A stretch of DNA of 64,000 bases from Azoarcus sp. Lineage in GTDB: Bacteria; Pseudomonadota; Gammaproteobacteria; Burkholderiales; Rhodocyclaceae. Of the stretch, positions 26,125 to 34,297 are shown in pieces (within the stretch, counting starts at the first letter, position 1; every line of letters starts with the position of its first letter). The stretch covers positions 1 to 64,000 of the forward strand of contig DYFV01000012.1 of assembly GCA_020725025.1 (NCBI GenBank), given 5' to 3'. The notes below the pieces were generated by a model, which had not been told where the DNA came from, did not search any database, and worked only from the letters and a program-made list of their open reading frames with translations. Made by a program: the position numbers and the translations under genes.

Positions 26125-26155
26125 CCCGGATCGAGCGGAGCGGAATCCGGGCTAC
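26121..26155 (+). repeat. GTAGCCCGGAT-type palindrome, copy 2
   Basis: GTAGCCCGGAT and ATCCGGGCTAC are perfect 11-base arms around CGAGCGGAGCGGA. The TAG at 26122-26124 is the stop codon of the isomerase gene. This is the most symmetric copy in the window. Confidence 0.85.
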
Positions 26156-26174
26156 AAAACTACGGATGCCGGTG

Positions 26175-26753
26175 TCAGCTCCCGTTCCGCAGCTCCTCGC
26201 GCTTCTGGCGGATACGCTCCTCGTAGCGCTCGCGGTCCCGCGCCGCCTGCTCGGCACGCTTGGCGGCGGCGGCTTCTGCCCGGGCGCGCGCCTCGGCCTT
26301 CTCGGCATCCTGGATGCGGCGCTCGGCGGCCGCTTCGGCCTCCAGGCGCGTCGATTCGGCCTCGCGCTCGCGGCGCAGCGCCTCGGCCGCCGGATCGGGC
26401 ACGATCTCGACGGATTCGGCGGGTGCGGCCGGACCGGTCGGGCCCTCGCCGGCGATGCGGCCTGCCTCGGCCGCCTGGCGCTGCTTCTCGGCGAGCTTGA
26501 TGCGGTTGGCTTCGATCTCCATCGCGCGGGCCTCGCGCACCTTCTCCAGGCGCGCCTCGTTCGCCCGGGCGAGGCAGCGGTTCACCAGGAAGCGCTCGTA
26601 GCACTCGGGCTCTGCCTGGCGGTAGGTCTCCTCCGCCTGGGCGCGCAGCGCCTTGGCCTCCTCGAGCAGGCGTTCGGCGTGTTCGAGGTCGGTCTCCGCC
26701 ATGGCGGCAGTGGCGGCGAGGGCGAGGAACCAGGGCAGGAGGCGGTACGGCAT
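26175..26753 (-). CDS. Periplasmic coiled-coil protein, TolA-like
   Basis: A 192-residue protein with a signal peptide (MPYRLLPWFLALAATAAMA) and a long charged helix rich in Ala, Arg and Glu. The segment CYERFLVNRCLARANEARLEKVREARAMEIEANRIKLAEKQRQ has two cysteines that may form a disulfide. It is followed by a proline-rich hinge (GEGPTGPAAPAESVEIVPDP) and a second coiled coil. Similar small proteins occur in betaproteobacteria without assigned function. The start is divergent from the ABC-F gene with 66 bases between. The longer antisense frame up to 27803 is a shadow of the ABC-F gene. Confidence 0.72.
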   Translation of the reverse strand: MPYRLLPWFLALAATAAMAETDLEHAERLLEEAKALRAQAEETYRQAEPECYERFLVNRCLARANEARLEKVREARAMEIEANRIKLAEKQRQAAEAGRIAGEGPTGPAAPAESVEIVPDPAAEALRREREAESTRLEAEAAAERRIQDAEKAEARARAEAAAAKRAEQAARDRERYEERIRQKREELRNGS

Positions 26754-26819
26754 CGGCTTCGGGCGTTGCGGCAGTGGGGGATGCGTAGAATAACGCCTTT
26801 GCCCGTCGATACGCTGACC

Positions 26820-28757
26820 GTGATCCAGTTCCGCAACCTGCGCCTCGCCCGCGGCGCCAAAGTTCTCATCGAAGGCGCCTCGCTGCAGATCCACCCCGGC
26901 TGGCGCGTCGGCCTCACCGGGGCGAACGGCTCGGGCAAGTCGACCCTCTTCGCCCTGCTGCGCGGCGAGCTGCACCAGGACCAGGGCGACCTGGAGATGC
27001 CCGCCGGCTGGTCCGTCGCCCACGTGGCCCAGGAGACGCCGGCGCTCGCCCAGCCCGCCATCGAGTACGTGCTCGACGGGGATGCGGAGCTGCGCCGGGT
27101 GGAGGCCGAGCTCGCCGCCGCCGAGGCCGCCCACGACCCGGCCGAGGCCGCGCATATCGGCGAGCTTCATGCGCGGCTTCACGAGATCGGCGGCTACGCC
27201 GCCCGCGCCCGCGCCGCGGCGCTGCTCGACGGCCTGGGCTTCCTGCCGGCCGACGCCGAGCGCCCGGTAGCCGACTTCTCCGGTGGCTGGCGGATGCGGC
27301 TGAACCTCGCCCAGGCGCTGATGTGCCGCTCGGATCTGCTGCTCCTGGACGAACCGACCAACCACCTCGATCTCGACGCCGTGCTGTGGCTCGAGCAGTG
27401 GCTGCGCGACTACCGCGGCACCCTGGTGCTGATCTCCCACGACCGGGAGTTCCTCGACGCCTGCGTGACCCACGTCGCCCACATCGAGGGCCAGCGGCTC
27501 ACCCTCTACAGCGGCGGCTACTCCGATTTCGAGCGCCAGCGCGCCGAGCGCCTCGCCCAGCAGCAGTCGCTGTTCGAGAAGCAGCAGCGCGAGATCGCCC
27601 ACATCGAGGACTACATCCGGCGCTTCCGGGCCAAGGCGACCAAGGCGCGCCAGGCGCAGAGCCGCATCAAGGCGCTGGAGCGCATGGAGCGCATCGCGGC
27701 GGCCCACATCGACACGCCGTTCTCCTTCGCCTTCCGCGACGGCCCGGCCGCGCCCGATCCGCTGCTGCAGATCGAGGACGGGGCGGTCGCCTATGGCGCC
27801 CACCGGGTGCTCGAGCGCATCGGCCTAACCCTGCGCCCGGGCGAGCGGGTGGGGCTGCTGGGGCGCAACGGCGCCGGCAAATCCACCCTCATCAAGCTGC
27901 TGGCGGGCGAGTTGCCGCTCGCCGAGGGCCGCCGCACCGAGGGCAAGGGGCTCGCCATCGGCTACTTCGCCCAGCACCAGCTCGAGGTGCTGCGCCCCGA
28001 CGAGTCGCCGCTGCAGCACCTCGTGCGGCTCGACCCGCGCACCCGCGAGCAGGAGCTGCGCGACTTTCTGGGCGGCTTCGATTTCCGGGGCGATGCCAAC
28101 GCGACCGGCACCGGGGCGGGGACGCCCTGCGGCAGCTTCTCCGGCGGCGAGAAGTCGCGGCTCGCGCTGGCGCTGCTGATCTGGCAGCGCCCGAACCTGC
28201 TGCTCCTCGACGAACCCACCAACCACCTCGACCTGGAGATGCGCCACGCGCTCACCCTCGCCCTGCAGGACTACGAGGGCGGCATGGTGCTGGTGTCCCA
28301 CGACCGGGCGCTGCTGCGCGCGACCTGCGACCGCTTCCTGCTGGTGGACGGCGGCCGCATCCAGCCCTTCGACGGCGACCTGGACGACTACCGCGACTGG
28401 CTCGCCGAGCGCCGCGCCGCGGCGAGTGCGGCGGCGAAATGTCCCGACCGCAGCGCCGACAAGGCGGCGCGCCGCGCCGAGCGCGAGCAGTCCGCCGCCG
28501 AGCGCCAGGCCCGCCTCGCCGCGCGCCGGCCGCTGGTGAAGGAGCGCGACCAGCTGGAGAAGAAGCTCGCCGGCTGGAACGGGGAGAAGAAGCTCCTCGA
28601 CGCGCGCCTCGCCGACCCCGGGCTCTACACCGGACCGGAGGCGGCCCAGCTGCAGACGCTGCTCAAGCGCCAGGCGGAACTGGCCGCATGGATCGACGAG
28701 GCGGAGCTGCGCTGGCTGGAGATCTCCGAGCAGCTGGAGGCCTTGCCGGCGGACTGA
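26820..28757 (+). CDS. ABC-F family ATPase (YheS-like)
   Basis: A 645-residue cytoplasmic protein with two ABC domains and no membrane segment. Walker A motifs are GANGSGKS and GRNGAGKS; signatures are SGGWRMR and SGGEKSR, each followed by LLLLDEPTNHLDL. The linker between them is basic and helical (RRFRAKATKARQAQSRIKALERMERI), and a C-terminal coiled coil follows. ABC-F proteins of this type bind the ribosomal E site and aid translation. GTG 26820 is preferred because YheS members begin directly with IQFRNL; an in-frame ATG at 26781 would add 13 residues. A TAGAAT at 26786-26791 fits a -10 just ahead of the GTG. Confidence 0.9.
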   Translation: MIQFRNLRLARGAKVLIEGASLQIHPGWRVGLTGANGSGKSTLFALLRGELHQDQGDLEMPAGWSVAHVAQETPALAQPAIEYVLDGDAELRRVEAELAAAEAAHDPAEAAHIGELHARLHEIGGYAARARAAALLDGLGFLPADAERPVADFSGGWRMRLNLAQALMCRSDLLLLDEPTNHLDLDAVLWLEQWLRDYRGTLVLISHDREFLDACVTHVAHIEGQRLTLYSGGYSDFERQRAERLAQQQSLFEKQQREIAHIEDYIRRFRAKATKARQAQSRIKALERMERIAAAHIDTPFSFAFRDGPAAPDPLLQIEDGAVAYGAHRVLERIGLTLRPGERVGLLGRNGAGKSTLIKLLAGELPLAEGRRTEGKGLAIGYFAQHQLEVLRPDESPLQHLVRLDPRTREQELRDFLGGFDFRGDANATGTGAGTPCGSFSGGEKSRLALALLIWQRPNLLLLDEPTNHLDLEMRHALTLALQDYEGGMVLVSHDRALLRATCDRFLLVDGGRIQPFDGDLDDYRDWLAERRAAASAAAKCPDRSADKAARRAEREQSAAERQARLAARRPLVKERDQLEKKLAGWNGEKKLLDARLADPGLYTGPEAAQLQTLLKRQAELAAWIDEAELRWLEISEQLEALPAD

Positions 28758-28809
28758 GGCGGGTGCTCGCGGCTTCGACCGCTTGCGCACGCAATCCGCC
28801 GCTTCGGGG

Positions 28810-29301
28810 TCACCGCTTCCTGGCCGGATCTTCCGCGGGGTTCAGGTACTCGATCCCCCACGGCCCGGTGCCGTGCAGCTGGATCACCGTCTCTTCGCCC
28901 TTGGTGAACGCGTACATCGGCATGCCCGGCGGCATCACCGCCACGGCGCCCTCGGGATAGGCGCGCGCCTTGGCCGGGTCGGCCTTCTCGCCGATGCCCA
29001 GGTGGAGCGTGCCGGAGATCACCGTGACCCGCTCGTGCGTCGGGTGGGTGTGCGCGGGAATGGTGAAGTCCGGCGGCATCTTGATGCGGAAGGTGAACGG
29101 CTCGGCCTTCTTGAGGTCGCCTTCCAGCACCGCGAGCTGCGCGCCCGGGCCGATGGACGGCGCGTCCTTCCACTCGATTTCCGCCGGTACGAGCGAAATG
29201 TGGCCCTCGCTGCCGCTCTTTGCGGCGAGGGCCGATGCCGGGGCAAGCGGGCCCAGCGCCAGCGCGAGGGAGGCAGCCGCGAGCACGGTCTGTCGTTTCA
29301 T
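28810..29301 (-). CDS. Periplasmic cupin protein
   Basis: A 163-residue protein with a signal peptide (MKRQTVLAAASLALALGPLAPASALA) and a single cupin domain. The metal-binding histidines are in FTIPAHTHPTHERVTVISG, and the second motif has PPGMPMYAFTKGEETVIQLHG, where a final His is retained. Such exported cupins may bind metal and a small acid or act as dioxygenase-like proteins; the substrate is unknown. AAGGAGAGGAAC is a strong ribosome site. It converges on the ABC-F gene with 52 bases between the stops. Confidence 0.82.
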   Translation of the reverse strand: MKRQTVLAAASLALALGPLAPASALAAKSGSEGHISLVPAEIEWKDAPSIGPGAQLAVLEGDLKKAEPFTFRIKMPPDFTIPAHTHPTHERVTVISGTLHLGIGEKADPAKARAYPEGAVAVMPPGMPMYAFTKGEETVIQLHGTGPWGIEYLNPAEDPARKR

Positions 29302-29491
29302 GTTCCTCTCCTTGGTCTCATCCCCGGAATGGCCGACCCGATGCCACCTGCCGGGGCGAAGTCGCCGGCCGGGAGCCCGTCGCGACGAGGACCGGCGCCC
29401 GCCGCGCGGCGCCCGCTCCGCCTCTGCTGTGGGCAGCGGGCCTTCTCCTTGAACTGACGATGGGCCGTCCACCGGGTTCCGGCCGATGGGC

Positions 29492-30694
29492 CTACGGCAC
29501 CAGCCACCGCTCCGGATCGATCTTCCACTTCTCGAACGACTCGTAGCCGACGATCCGGTCGGCCCCATGGCGCAGGTCGAGCACCTCCGGGGGCAGGTAG
29601 TGCCCCTGGGAGGCGTGGAAGATCACCCGCACCGAGGGCAGCAGCAGCTTGTCCGCGTGCTGTTCGAGCACCACGGCCAGGCGCCCGCTCTCGAGCCGCA
29701 CCAGCGAGCCGCTCGGATAGATGCCGATGGCGCGCACGAAGGCGTGCACCAGCTCGGGCTTGAAGTGGAAGCGGCTCCATTCGAGGAGCTTGCTCAGCGC
29801 CTCGGTGGGAGCGATGGCGTGGTGATAGACGCGGTTCGAGGTGATCGCGTCGTAGACGTCGACGATGGCCGCCATCTGCCCCGCGGGGCTGATCGCCTCG
29901 GCGGCGAGCCGGTTGGGGTAGCCGCTGCCGTCGTAGCGTTCGTGGTGCTGGGCCGCGACCTCGGTGGCGATGCCGCTCACCCCCACCGTATCGAGCAGGA
30001 TGAGCTTGCTCTGTACGGCATGGGACTTCATGTGCTCGAACTCGGCCTCGGTGAGCTTGCCGGGCTTGTTCAGGATCGTCTCCGTGATCTTCACCTTGCC
30101 CACGTCGTGGAGCAGGGCGCCGAGGGCGAGCTCCTTGATGGTGTCGCGCGGCAGCTTGAGCTCCCGGGCGAAGGTGGTCATCAGGGCGCACACCGATACC
30201 GAGTGCAGGTAGGTGTAGTCGTCGTGCCGCTTGAGGCGCGCCAGCGGCAGCAGGGCGTCGGGCTGGCGGAAGATGGAGGCGACGATGCCGTCCACCAGCG
30301 GCTCGACCTTCTCCATCTCGATCTGCCGGCCCAGCCGCAGGTCGTGCATCATGCGCCGCACGATACGGTGGGCGCTGCGATGGAGGCCGCGCGCCCGGGC
30401 GAGTTCCTCGGCGAAGCTGGCGGGCCGCGGGGATGCGGGTGCTTCGGCGATGCGGTGCAGTTCCTCGGTCACCGCCTGGCGGGCCGCCTCGCGGGTGGGC
30501 GCCGCGGCTACGTCCAGTCCGCGCGCGGTGTCGATGTAGAGCTCGCGCACCCCCGTCGCCCGGACCTTCTCCACCGTGGCCGCGTCCTTCACCGCGAAGC
30601 GGTTGCGCAGGAAGTCGTGATCGAGCCAGCCGCAGTTCAGGTCATGCACGTACATGCCTGGTTCGAGCTGGTCGATGCCGATGAGCTTGATCAT
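29492..30694 (-). CDS. HD-GYP cyclic di-GMP phosphodiesterase
   Basis: A 400-residue cytoplasmic protein. An N-terminal DUF3391 domain (MIKLIGIDQLEPGMYVHDLNCGWLDHDF) is followed by an HD-GYP domain with HSVSVCALM, ALLHDVGK, HHERYDGSGYP and DVYDAITSNRVYH. All metal ligands and the GYP motif are present, so it should hydrolyse cyclic di-GMP. It opposes the diguanylate cyclase at 14587. It is divergent from ilvA with 169 bases between and stands alone. Confidence 0.94.
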   Translation of the reverse strand: MIKLIGIDQLEPGMYVHDLNCGWLDHDFLRNRFAVKDAATVEKVRATGVRELYIDTARGLDVAAAPTREAARQAVTEELHRIAEAPASPRPASFAEELARARGLHRSAHRIVRRMMHDLRLGRQIEMEKVEPLVDGIVASIFRQPDALLPLARLKRHDDYTYLHSVSVCALMTTFARELKLPRDTIKELALGALLHDVGKVKITETILNKPGKLTEAEFEHMKSHAVQSKLILLDTVGVSGIATEVAAQHHERYDGSGYPNRLAAEAISPAGQMAAIVDVYDAITSNRVYHHAIAPTEALSKLLEWSRFHFKPELVHAFVRAIGIYPSGSLVRLESGRLAVVLEQHADKLLLPSVRVIFHASQGHYLPPEVLDLRHGADRIVGYESFEKWKIDPERWLVP

Positions 30695-30863
30695 GGACGC
30701 GAGATGAATAACCGCAGCGGTGGAGTGGGATTATGGACGGGCCTGCCCGGCCGGGTCCAACCGATCGGTGGTCCGGCGTGAGCGTGTTCACGCATTGCGG
30801 AAAGGAATGCCGGCACGGGAGAATGCAGGCGGGCGCCCGTCCGCGCGCCCCGGGGGAATCCGC

Positions 30864-32108
30864 ATGACCGCCTCGTCCGCCTTGCCGCTCGATCTGCCCG
30901 CCCTGCTCGCCGCGCGCGAGCGCATCCGCGACGCCGTGGTGCATACCGCCCAGTGGCAGAACGATCCCCTCTCCGAGGAGCTGGGGGTGCCGATCCGCCT
31001 GAAGCTCGAGAACCTGCAGCGCACCGGCTCCTTCAAGCTGCGCGGCGCGACCCACCGCATCGGGCGGCTCCTGGAGGCCCGTCCGCGCCCGTCCGGCGTG
31101 GTGGCGGCCTCGGCGGGCAACCATGCCCAGGGCGTGGCGCGCGCGGCCGCCCAGGTGGGCCTGCGCGCGGTGGTGGTGATGCCCGCCAATGCGCCGCTGA
31201 CCAAGATCCAGGCCTGCCGCAAGCTGGGTGCGGACGTGCGTCTCGTCGGCGAGAACCTGGAGGAGGCGGCCGACGAGGCGCTGCGCCTCGCGCAGGCCGA
31301 AGGGCTCACCTTCATCCATCCTTACGACGACTGGGACGTCATCGCCGGCCAGGCGAGCTGCGGCCTGGAGATGCTGGAGGACGCGCCCGACACCACCCTC
31401 GTGGTGGTGCCCCTGGGCGGGGGCGGGCTCATCTCGGGCGTCGCGCTGGCCCTGAAGCTGCAGAACCCGGCGATCCGGGTGGTCGGCGTGCAGACCGAGG
31501 CGATCGCGCCGTGGCGGCGCTTTCTCGCCGACGGCTCCCTGGAGGCGGCGGCGCCCGGCGCCCACACCATCGCCGACGGCATCAAGGTGAAGCGTCCGGG
31601 AAAGCTTACGCGCCAGGTGATCGCCCGCTACGTGGACGAGATCGTCACGGTGGACGACAACGCCATCGCCGAGGCCATCGTGGCGCTGCTCGAGCGCACC
31701 CGCACCATCGGCGAGGGCGCGGGCGTGGTGGGGCTCGCCGCGCTGATGCAGAAGAAGATCGCGTTCGGGGCCGAGGACCGGGTCACCGTGGTGATCTCCG
31801 GGGGCAACGTGGACATGACCGTGGTGGGGCGCTCCATCGACTACGGGCTCGCCTCCAGCGGGCGGCTGATGTGCGTGGCGGTGACGATTCCCGACGCGCC
31901 GGGGCAGCTGCTCGCCGTCCTGCGCACCGTGGCCGAGCTCGGCATGAATGTGCGCCACGTGGAGCACCGGCGCGGCGAGCTGCACGTGGCGGTGGGCATG
32001 ACGGAGATCATCCTGCAGATGGAGACCCGCGACTTCGAGCACCAGCGCCAGCTCCTGGCGCACCTTGCCGCCGAGGGGCTCGCGGCGCGCAACCTCCTCG
32101 CGCTCTGA
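30864..32108 (+). CDS. ilvA: Threonine ammonia-lyase with ACT domain
   Basis: A 414-residue PLP enzyme that deaminates threonine (and serine) to 2-oxobutyrate (or pyruvate), feeding isoleucine synthesis. The PLP lysine is Lys58 in SFKLRGA, and the phosphate loop is GGGGLISG. The C-terminal ACT domain (LMCVAVTIPDAPGQLLAVLRTVAELGMNVRHVEH) is single, as in the medium-length type rather than the two-ACT E. coli IlvA. GGGGGA precedes ATG 30864. It is followed after 66 bases by thrH and then purU, a group centred on serine, threonine and one-carbon units. Confidence 0.92.
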   Translation: MTASSALPLDLPALLAARERIRDAVVHTAQWQNDPLSEELGVPIRLKLENLQRTGSFKLRGATHRIGRLLEARPRPSGVVAASAGNHAQGVARAAAQVGLRAVVVMPANAPLTKIQACRKLGADVRLVGENLEEAADEALRLAQAEGLTFIHPYDDWDVIAGQASCGLEMLEDAPDTTLVVVPLGGGGLISGVALALKLQNPAIRVVGVQTEAIAPWRRFLADGSLEAAAPGAHTIADGIKVKRPGKLTRQVIARYVDEIVTVDDNAIAEAIVALLERTRTIGEGAGVVGLAALMQKKIAFGAEDRVTVVISGGNVDMTVVGRSIDYGLASSGRLMCVAVTIPDAPGQLLAVLRTVAELGMNVRHVEHRRGELHVAVGMTEIILQMETRDFEHQRQLLAHLAAEGLAARNLLAL

Positions 32109-32174
32109 ACGCGGTCCCGGGGGCCGATGGTAGAATCGACGCCCGTTTCCGCCACCTCCCGCAAAGGCCCATCC

Positions 32175-32786
32175 GTGCAGATCGTCTGTCTCGACCTCGA
32201 AGGCGTGCTCGTCCCCGAAATCTGGATCGAATTCGCCGAGCGCACCGGCATTCCGGAGCTGCGCCGCACCACCCGCGACGAACCGAACTACGACACGCTG
32301 ATGAAGTATCGGCTGGGCATCCTGGCGGAGAAGAAGCTGGGCCTGCCGGACATCCAGGAGGTCATCGCCAGCATGGGCCCGATGGCCGGCGCGCGCGAGT
32401 TCCTGGACGAGCTGCGCGCGAGCTACCAGGTGGTGATCCTGTCGGACACCTTCTACGAGTTCGCCAAGCCGCTCATGCAGCAGCTCGGCTGGCCGACGCT
32501 GTTCTGCCACCGGCTGGAGGCCGACGAGAAAGGCATCCTGGTGAATTACCACCTGCGCATGGCCGACCAGAAGCGCGAGGCGGTGAAGCGCTTCAAGGAG
32601 CTCAACTTCACGGTGGTCGCCGCGGGCGACTCCTACAACGACACCGCCATGCTGGGCGAGGCGCACGGAGGCATCCTCTTCCATCCGCCGGAGAACGTGG
32701 TGCGCGAGTTCCCGCAGTTCCCGGTGGTGCGCGACTACGCCGCGCTGCGCGGCGAGATCGACAAGGCCTTCGCGCGCGTGGCCTGA
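32175..32786 (+). CDS. thrH: Phosphoserine phosphatase/homoserine phosphotransferase
   Basis: A 203-residue HAD-superfamily enzyme. The start has the ThrH form CLDLEGVLVPEIWIEFAERTGI, where the usual DxD is DLE (Asp7, Glu9). It also has VVILSDTFYEFAKPLM and VVAAGDSYNDTAMLGEA, the HAD motifs II and IV. In Pseudomonas ThrH dephosphorylates phosphoserine and can transfer the phosphate to homoserine, linking serine and threonine synthesis. GTG 32175 is used because it aligns with the family start; the frame extends upstream to an ATG at 32127 that adds an unlikely tail. It lies between ilvA and purU. Confidence 0.93.
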   Translation: MQIVCLDLEGVLVPEIWIEFAERTGIPELRRTTRDEPNYDTLMKYRLGILAEKKLGLPDIQEVIASMGPMAGAREFLDELRASYQVVILSDTFYEFAKPLMQQLGWPTLFCHRLEADEKGILVNYHLRMADQKREAVKRFKELNFTVVAAGDSYNDTAMLGEAHGGILFHPPENVVREFPQFPVVRDYAALRGEIDKAFARVA

Positions 32787-32797
32787 GGGCGGAGGAC

Positions 32798-33238
32798 ATG
32801 GGGGCGAGGGCGCCGGAAGGCGCCGGTGGGCTCGACGCCGGGCTCTATGCCGGCCTCCAGGAGCTCGCCGCCGGTGCCTTTCCCAAGCGCTGCGCGAACT
32901 GCGGCGAAGTGTTCGCCGACGTGGACGACTACCTGCGCCGCACCGGCCGGGTGGCGAGCGGCGCGAGCGGCCTCAAGCAGTCGCACGACGAGGACGGCCG
33001 CGTGATCGTCGAGCTCTTCCGCAACTGCATCTGCGGCTCGACGCTGATGGACAATTTCAACGACCGCAGGGATACGAGCGCGGCCGGAGAGCGGCGGCGG
33101 GCGCGCTTCAGCGAGCTGATGGAGCGCCTCGCCGTCCAGGGGCTCTCGCCCGAGCTGGCGCGCGCCGAGCTGCTCAAGGTGCTGAACGGCGAACCAAGCG
33201 CCGTGTTGCGCGCCGTGCCGCGCGATACCGGTCGGTGA
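32798..33238 (+). CDS. Conserved hypothetical with CxxC-type motif
   Basis: A 146-residue soluble protein whose middle looks like a metal-binding knuckle: KRCANCGEVFADVDDYLRRT, then VELFRNCICGSTLMD about 40 residues later. Two CxxC/CxC pairs could bind zinc. After that comes NFNDRRDTSAAGERRRARFSELMERLAVQGLSPELARAELLKVLNGE, a helical tail. I have no name for the family. GGAGG lies only two bases before ATG 32798, which is tight. It is 11 bases after thrH and 31 before purU, so it is probably co-transcribed. Confidence 0.72.
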   Translation: MGARAPEGAGGLDAGLYAGLQELAAGAFPKRCANCGEVFADVDDYLRRTGRVASGASGLKQSHDEDGRVIVELFRNCICGSTLMDNFNDRRDTSAAGERRRARFSELMERLAVQGLSPELARAELLKVLNGEPSAVLRAVPRDTGR

Positions 33239-33269
33239 CCGGCAAGGAACGACAAAGGATCCGCAGACC

Positions 33270-34145
33270 ATGCATCGCGAACGCTTCTACACCCTGTCCG
33301 CCTCCTGCCCCGACCGGGTCGGGATCGTGGCGCGCGTATCGGGCTTCATCGCCGAGCACCGCGGCTGGATCCTCGAGACATCGCTGCACGCGGAGCCGCC
33401 CCGCGAGGGCGAGGCCGTCGGGCGCTACTTCATGCGCATCGAGATCAAGGCCGATTCGCTCCCCTTCCATCTGGCGGAGTTCCGCGAGCGTTTCCGCCCG
33501 CTCGCCGAAGAACTGGAGATGGAGTGGACCATCACCGACTCCGCGGTGAAGAAGCGGGTGGTGGTCCTGGTGTCGAAGCAGGAGCACTGCCTCTACGACC
33601 TGCTCGCCCGCTGGCAGTCCAAGGAGCTCGATGTGGAGATCCCCTGCGTGATCTCCAACCACGACACCTTCCGCGGCTTCGTGGAGTGGCACGGCATTCC
33701 CTTCCATCACGTGCCGGTCACCCCCGACACCCGGGACGCCGCCTACGCCGAGGTCCAGCGCATCATCGAGGAGGTGCGCGGCGAGACCATCGTGCTCGCG
33801 CGCTACATGCAGATCCTTCCGCCCGCGCTGTGCGCCGCCTACGGCGGGCGGATCATCAACATCCACCACAGCTTCCTGCCGAGCTTCGTCGGCGCCAAGC
33901 CTTACCACCAGGCGTGGAACAAGGGCGTGAAGCTGATCGGCGCGACCTGCCACTACGTCACCGAGGACCTGGACCAGGGGCCCATCATCGAGCAGGACGT
34001 GATCCGTATCGACCACTCCGACTCGGTGGAGGACATGGTGCGCTACGGCAAGGACATCGAGAAGACGGTGCTCGCGCGCGGCCTGCGCTACCACCTGGAA
34101 GGACGGGTGCTGGTGCACGGGAACAAGACGATCGTGTTCCGCTGA
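33270..34145 (+). CDS. purU: Formyltetrahydrofolate deformylase
   Basis: A 291-residue enzyme that hydrolyses 10-formyltetrahydrofolate to formate and tetrahydrofolate, balancing one-carbon pools and supplying formate for purine synthesis. The N-terminal ACT domain (RFYTLSASCPDRVGIVARVSGFIAEHRGWILE) is followed by a formyltransferase-fold catalytic domain with INIHHSFLPSFVGAKPYHQAW and GATCHYVTEDLDQGPIIEQ, where His and Asp act in catalysis. It is full length. It ends the ilvA-thrH group and is followed by a repeat and a bidirectional terminator. Confidence 0.96.
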   Translation: MHRERFYTLSASCPDRVGIVARVSGFIAEHRGWILETSLHAEPPREGEAVGRYFMRIEIKADSLPFHLAEFRERFRPLAEELEMEWTITDSAVKKRVVVLVSKQEHCLYDLLARWQSKELDVEIPCVISNHDTFRGFVEWHGIPFHHVPVTPDTRDAAYAEVQRIIEEVRGETIVLARYMQILPPALCAAYGGRIINIHHSFLPSFVGAKPYHQAWNKGVKLIGATCHYVTEDLDQGPIIEQDVIRIDHSDSVEDMVRYGKDIEKTVLARGLRYHLEGRVLVHGNKTIVFR

Positions 34146-34156
34146 GCGGCCGGTCG

Positions 34157-34186
34157 CGGATTCCGCCGGGGCTCCATCCGGGCTAC
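34157..34186 (-). repeat. GTAGCCCGGAT-type palindrome, copy 3
   Basis: On the minus strand GTAGCCCGGATGGAGC...GGAATCCG. It begins 12 bases after the purU stop. It is followed by a related dyad, AATCCGG (34189-34195) and CCCGGATT (34203-34210). Confidence 0.75.
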
Positions 34187-34231
34187 GAATCCGGCGCTGC
34201 AGCCCGGATTTCGACGTCGCCGAACGAAGAA

Positions 34232-34257
34232 TGGGCGCCCCCCGGAGGGGGCGCCCA
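34232..34257 (+). terminator. Bidirectional hairpin between purU and amtB
   Basis: A perfect 11-bp stem TGGGCGCCCCC / GGGGGCGCCCA with a CGGA tetraloop, followed by CTTAAAG. It can end purU transcription and, read the other way, lies behind the amtB hairpin. Confidence 0.65.
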
Positions 34258-34261
34258 CTTA

Positions 34262-34290
34262 AAGGGCCGGGCAGAGGAGAGGGCCCGGCC
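34262..34290 (-). terminator. amtB terminator hairpin
   Basis: On the minus strand GGCCGGGC / GCCCGGCC arms (34290-34283 and 34272-34265) with a 10-base pyrimidine loop are followed by CCTTT. It starts 8 bases after the amtB stop. Confidence 0.65.
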
Positions 34291-34297
34291 GTGACGC

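Noticed and set aside
26175-27803. Long N-terminal extension of the TolA-like protein
   Set aside because: The extension lies antisense to the ABC-F gene; the signal peptide begins at 26753.
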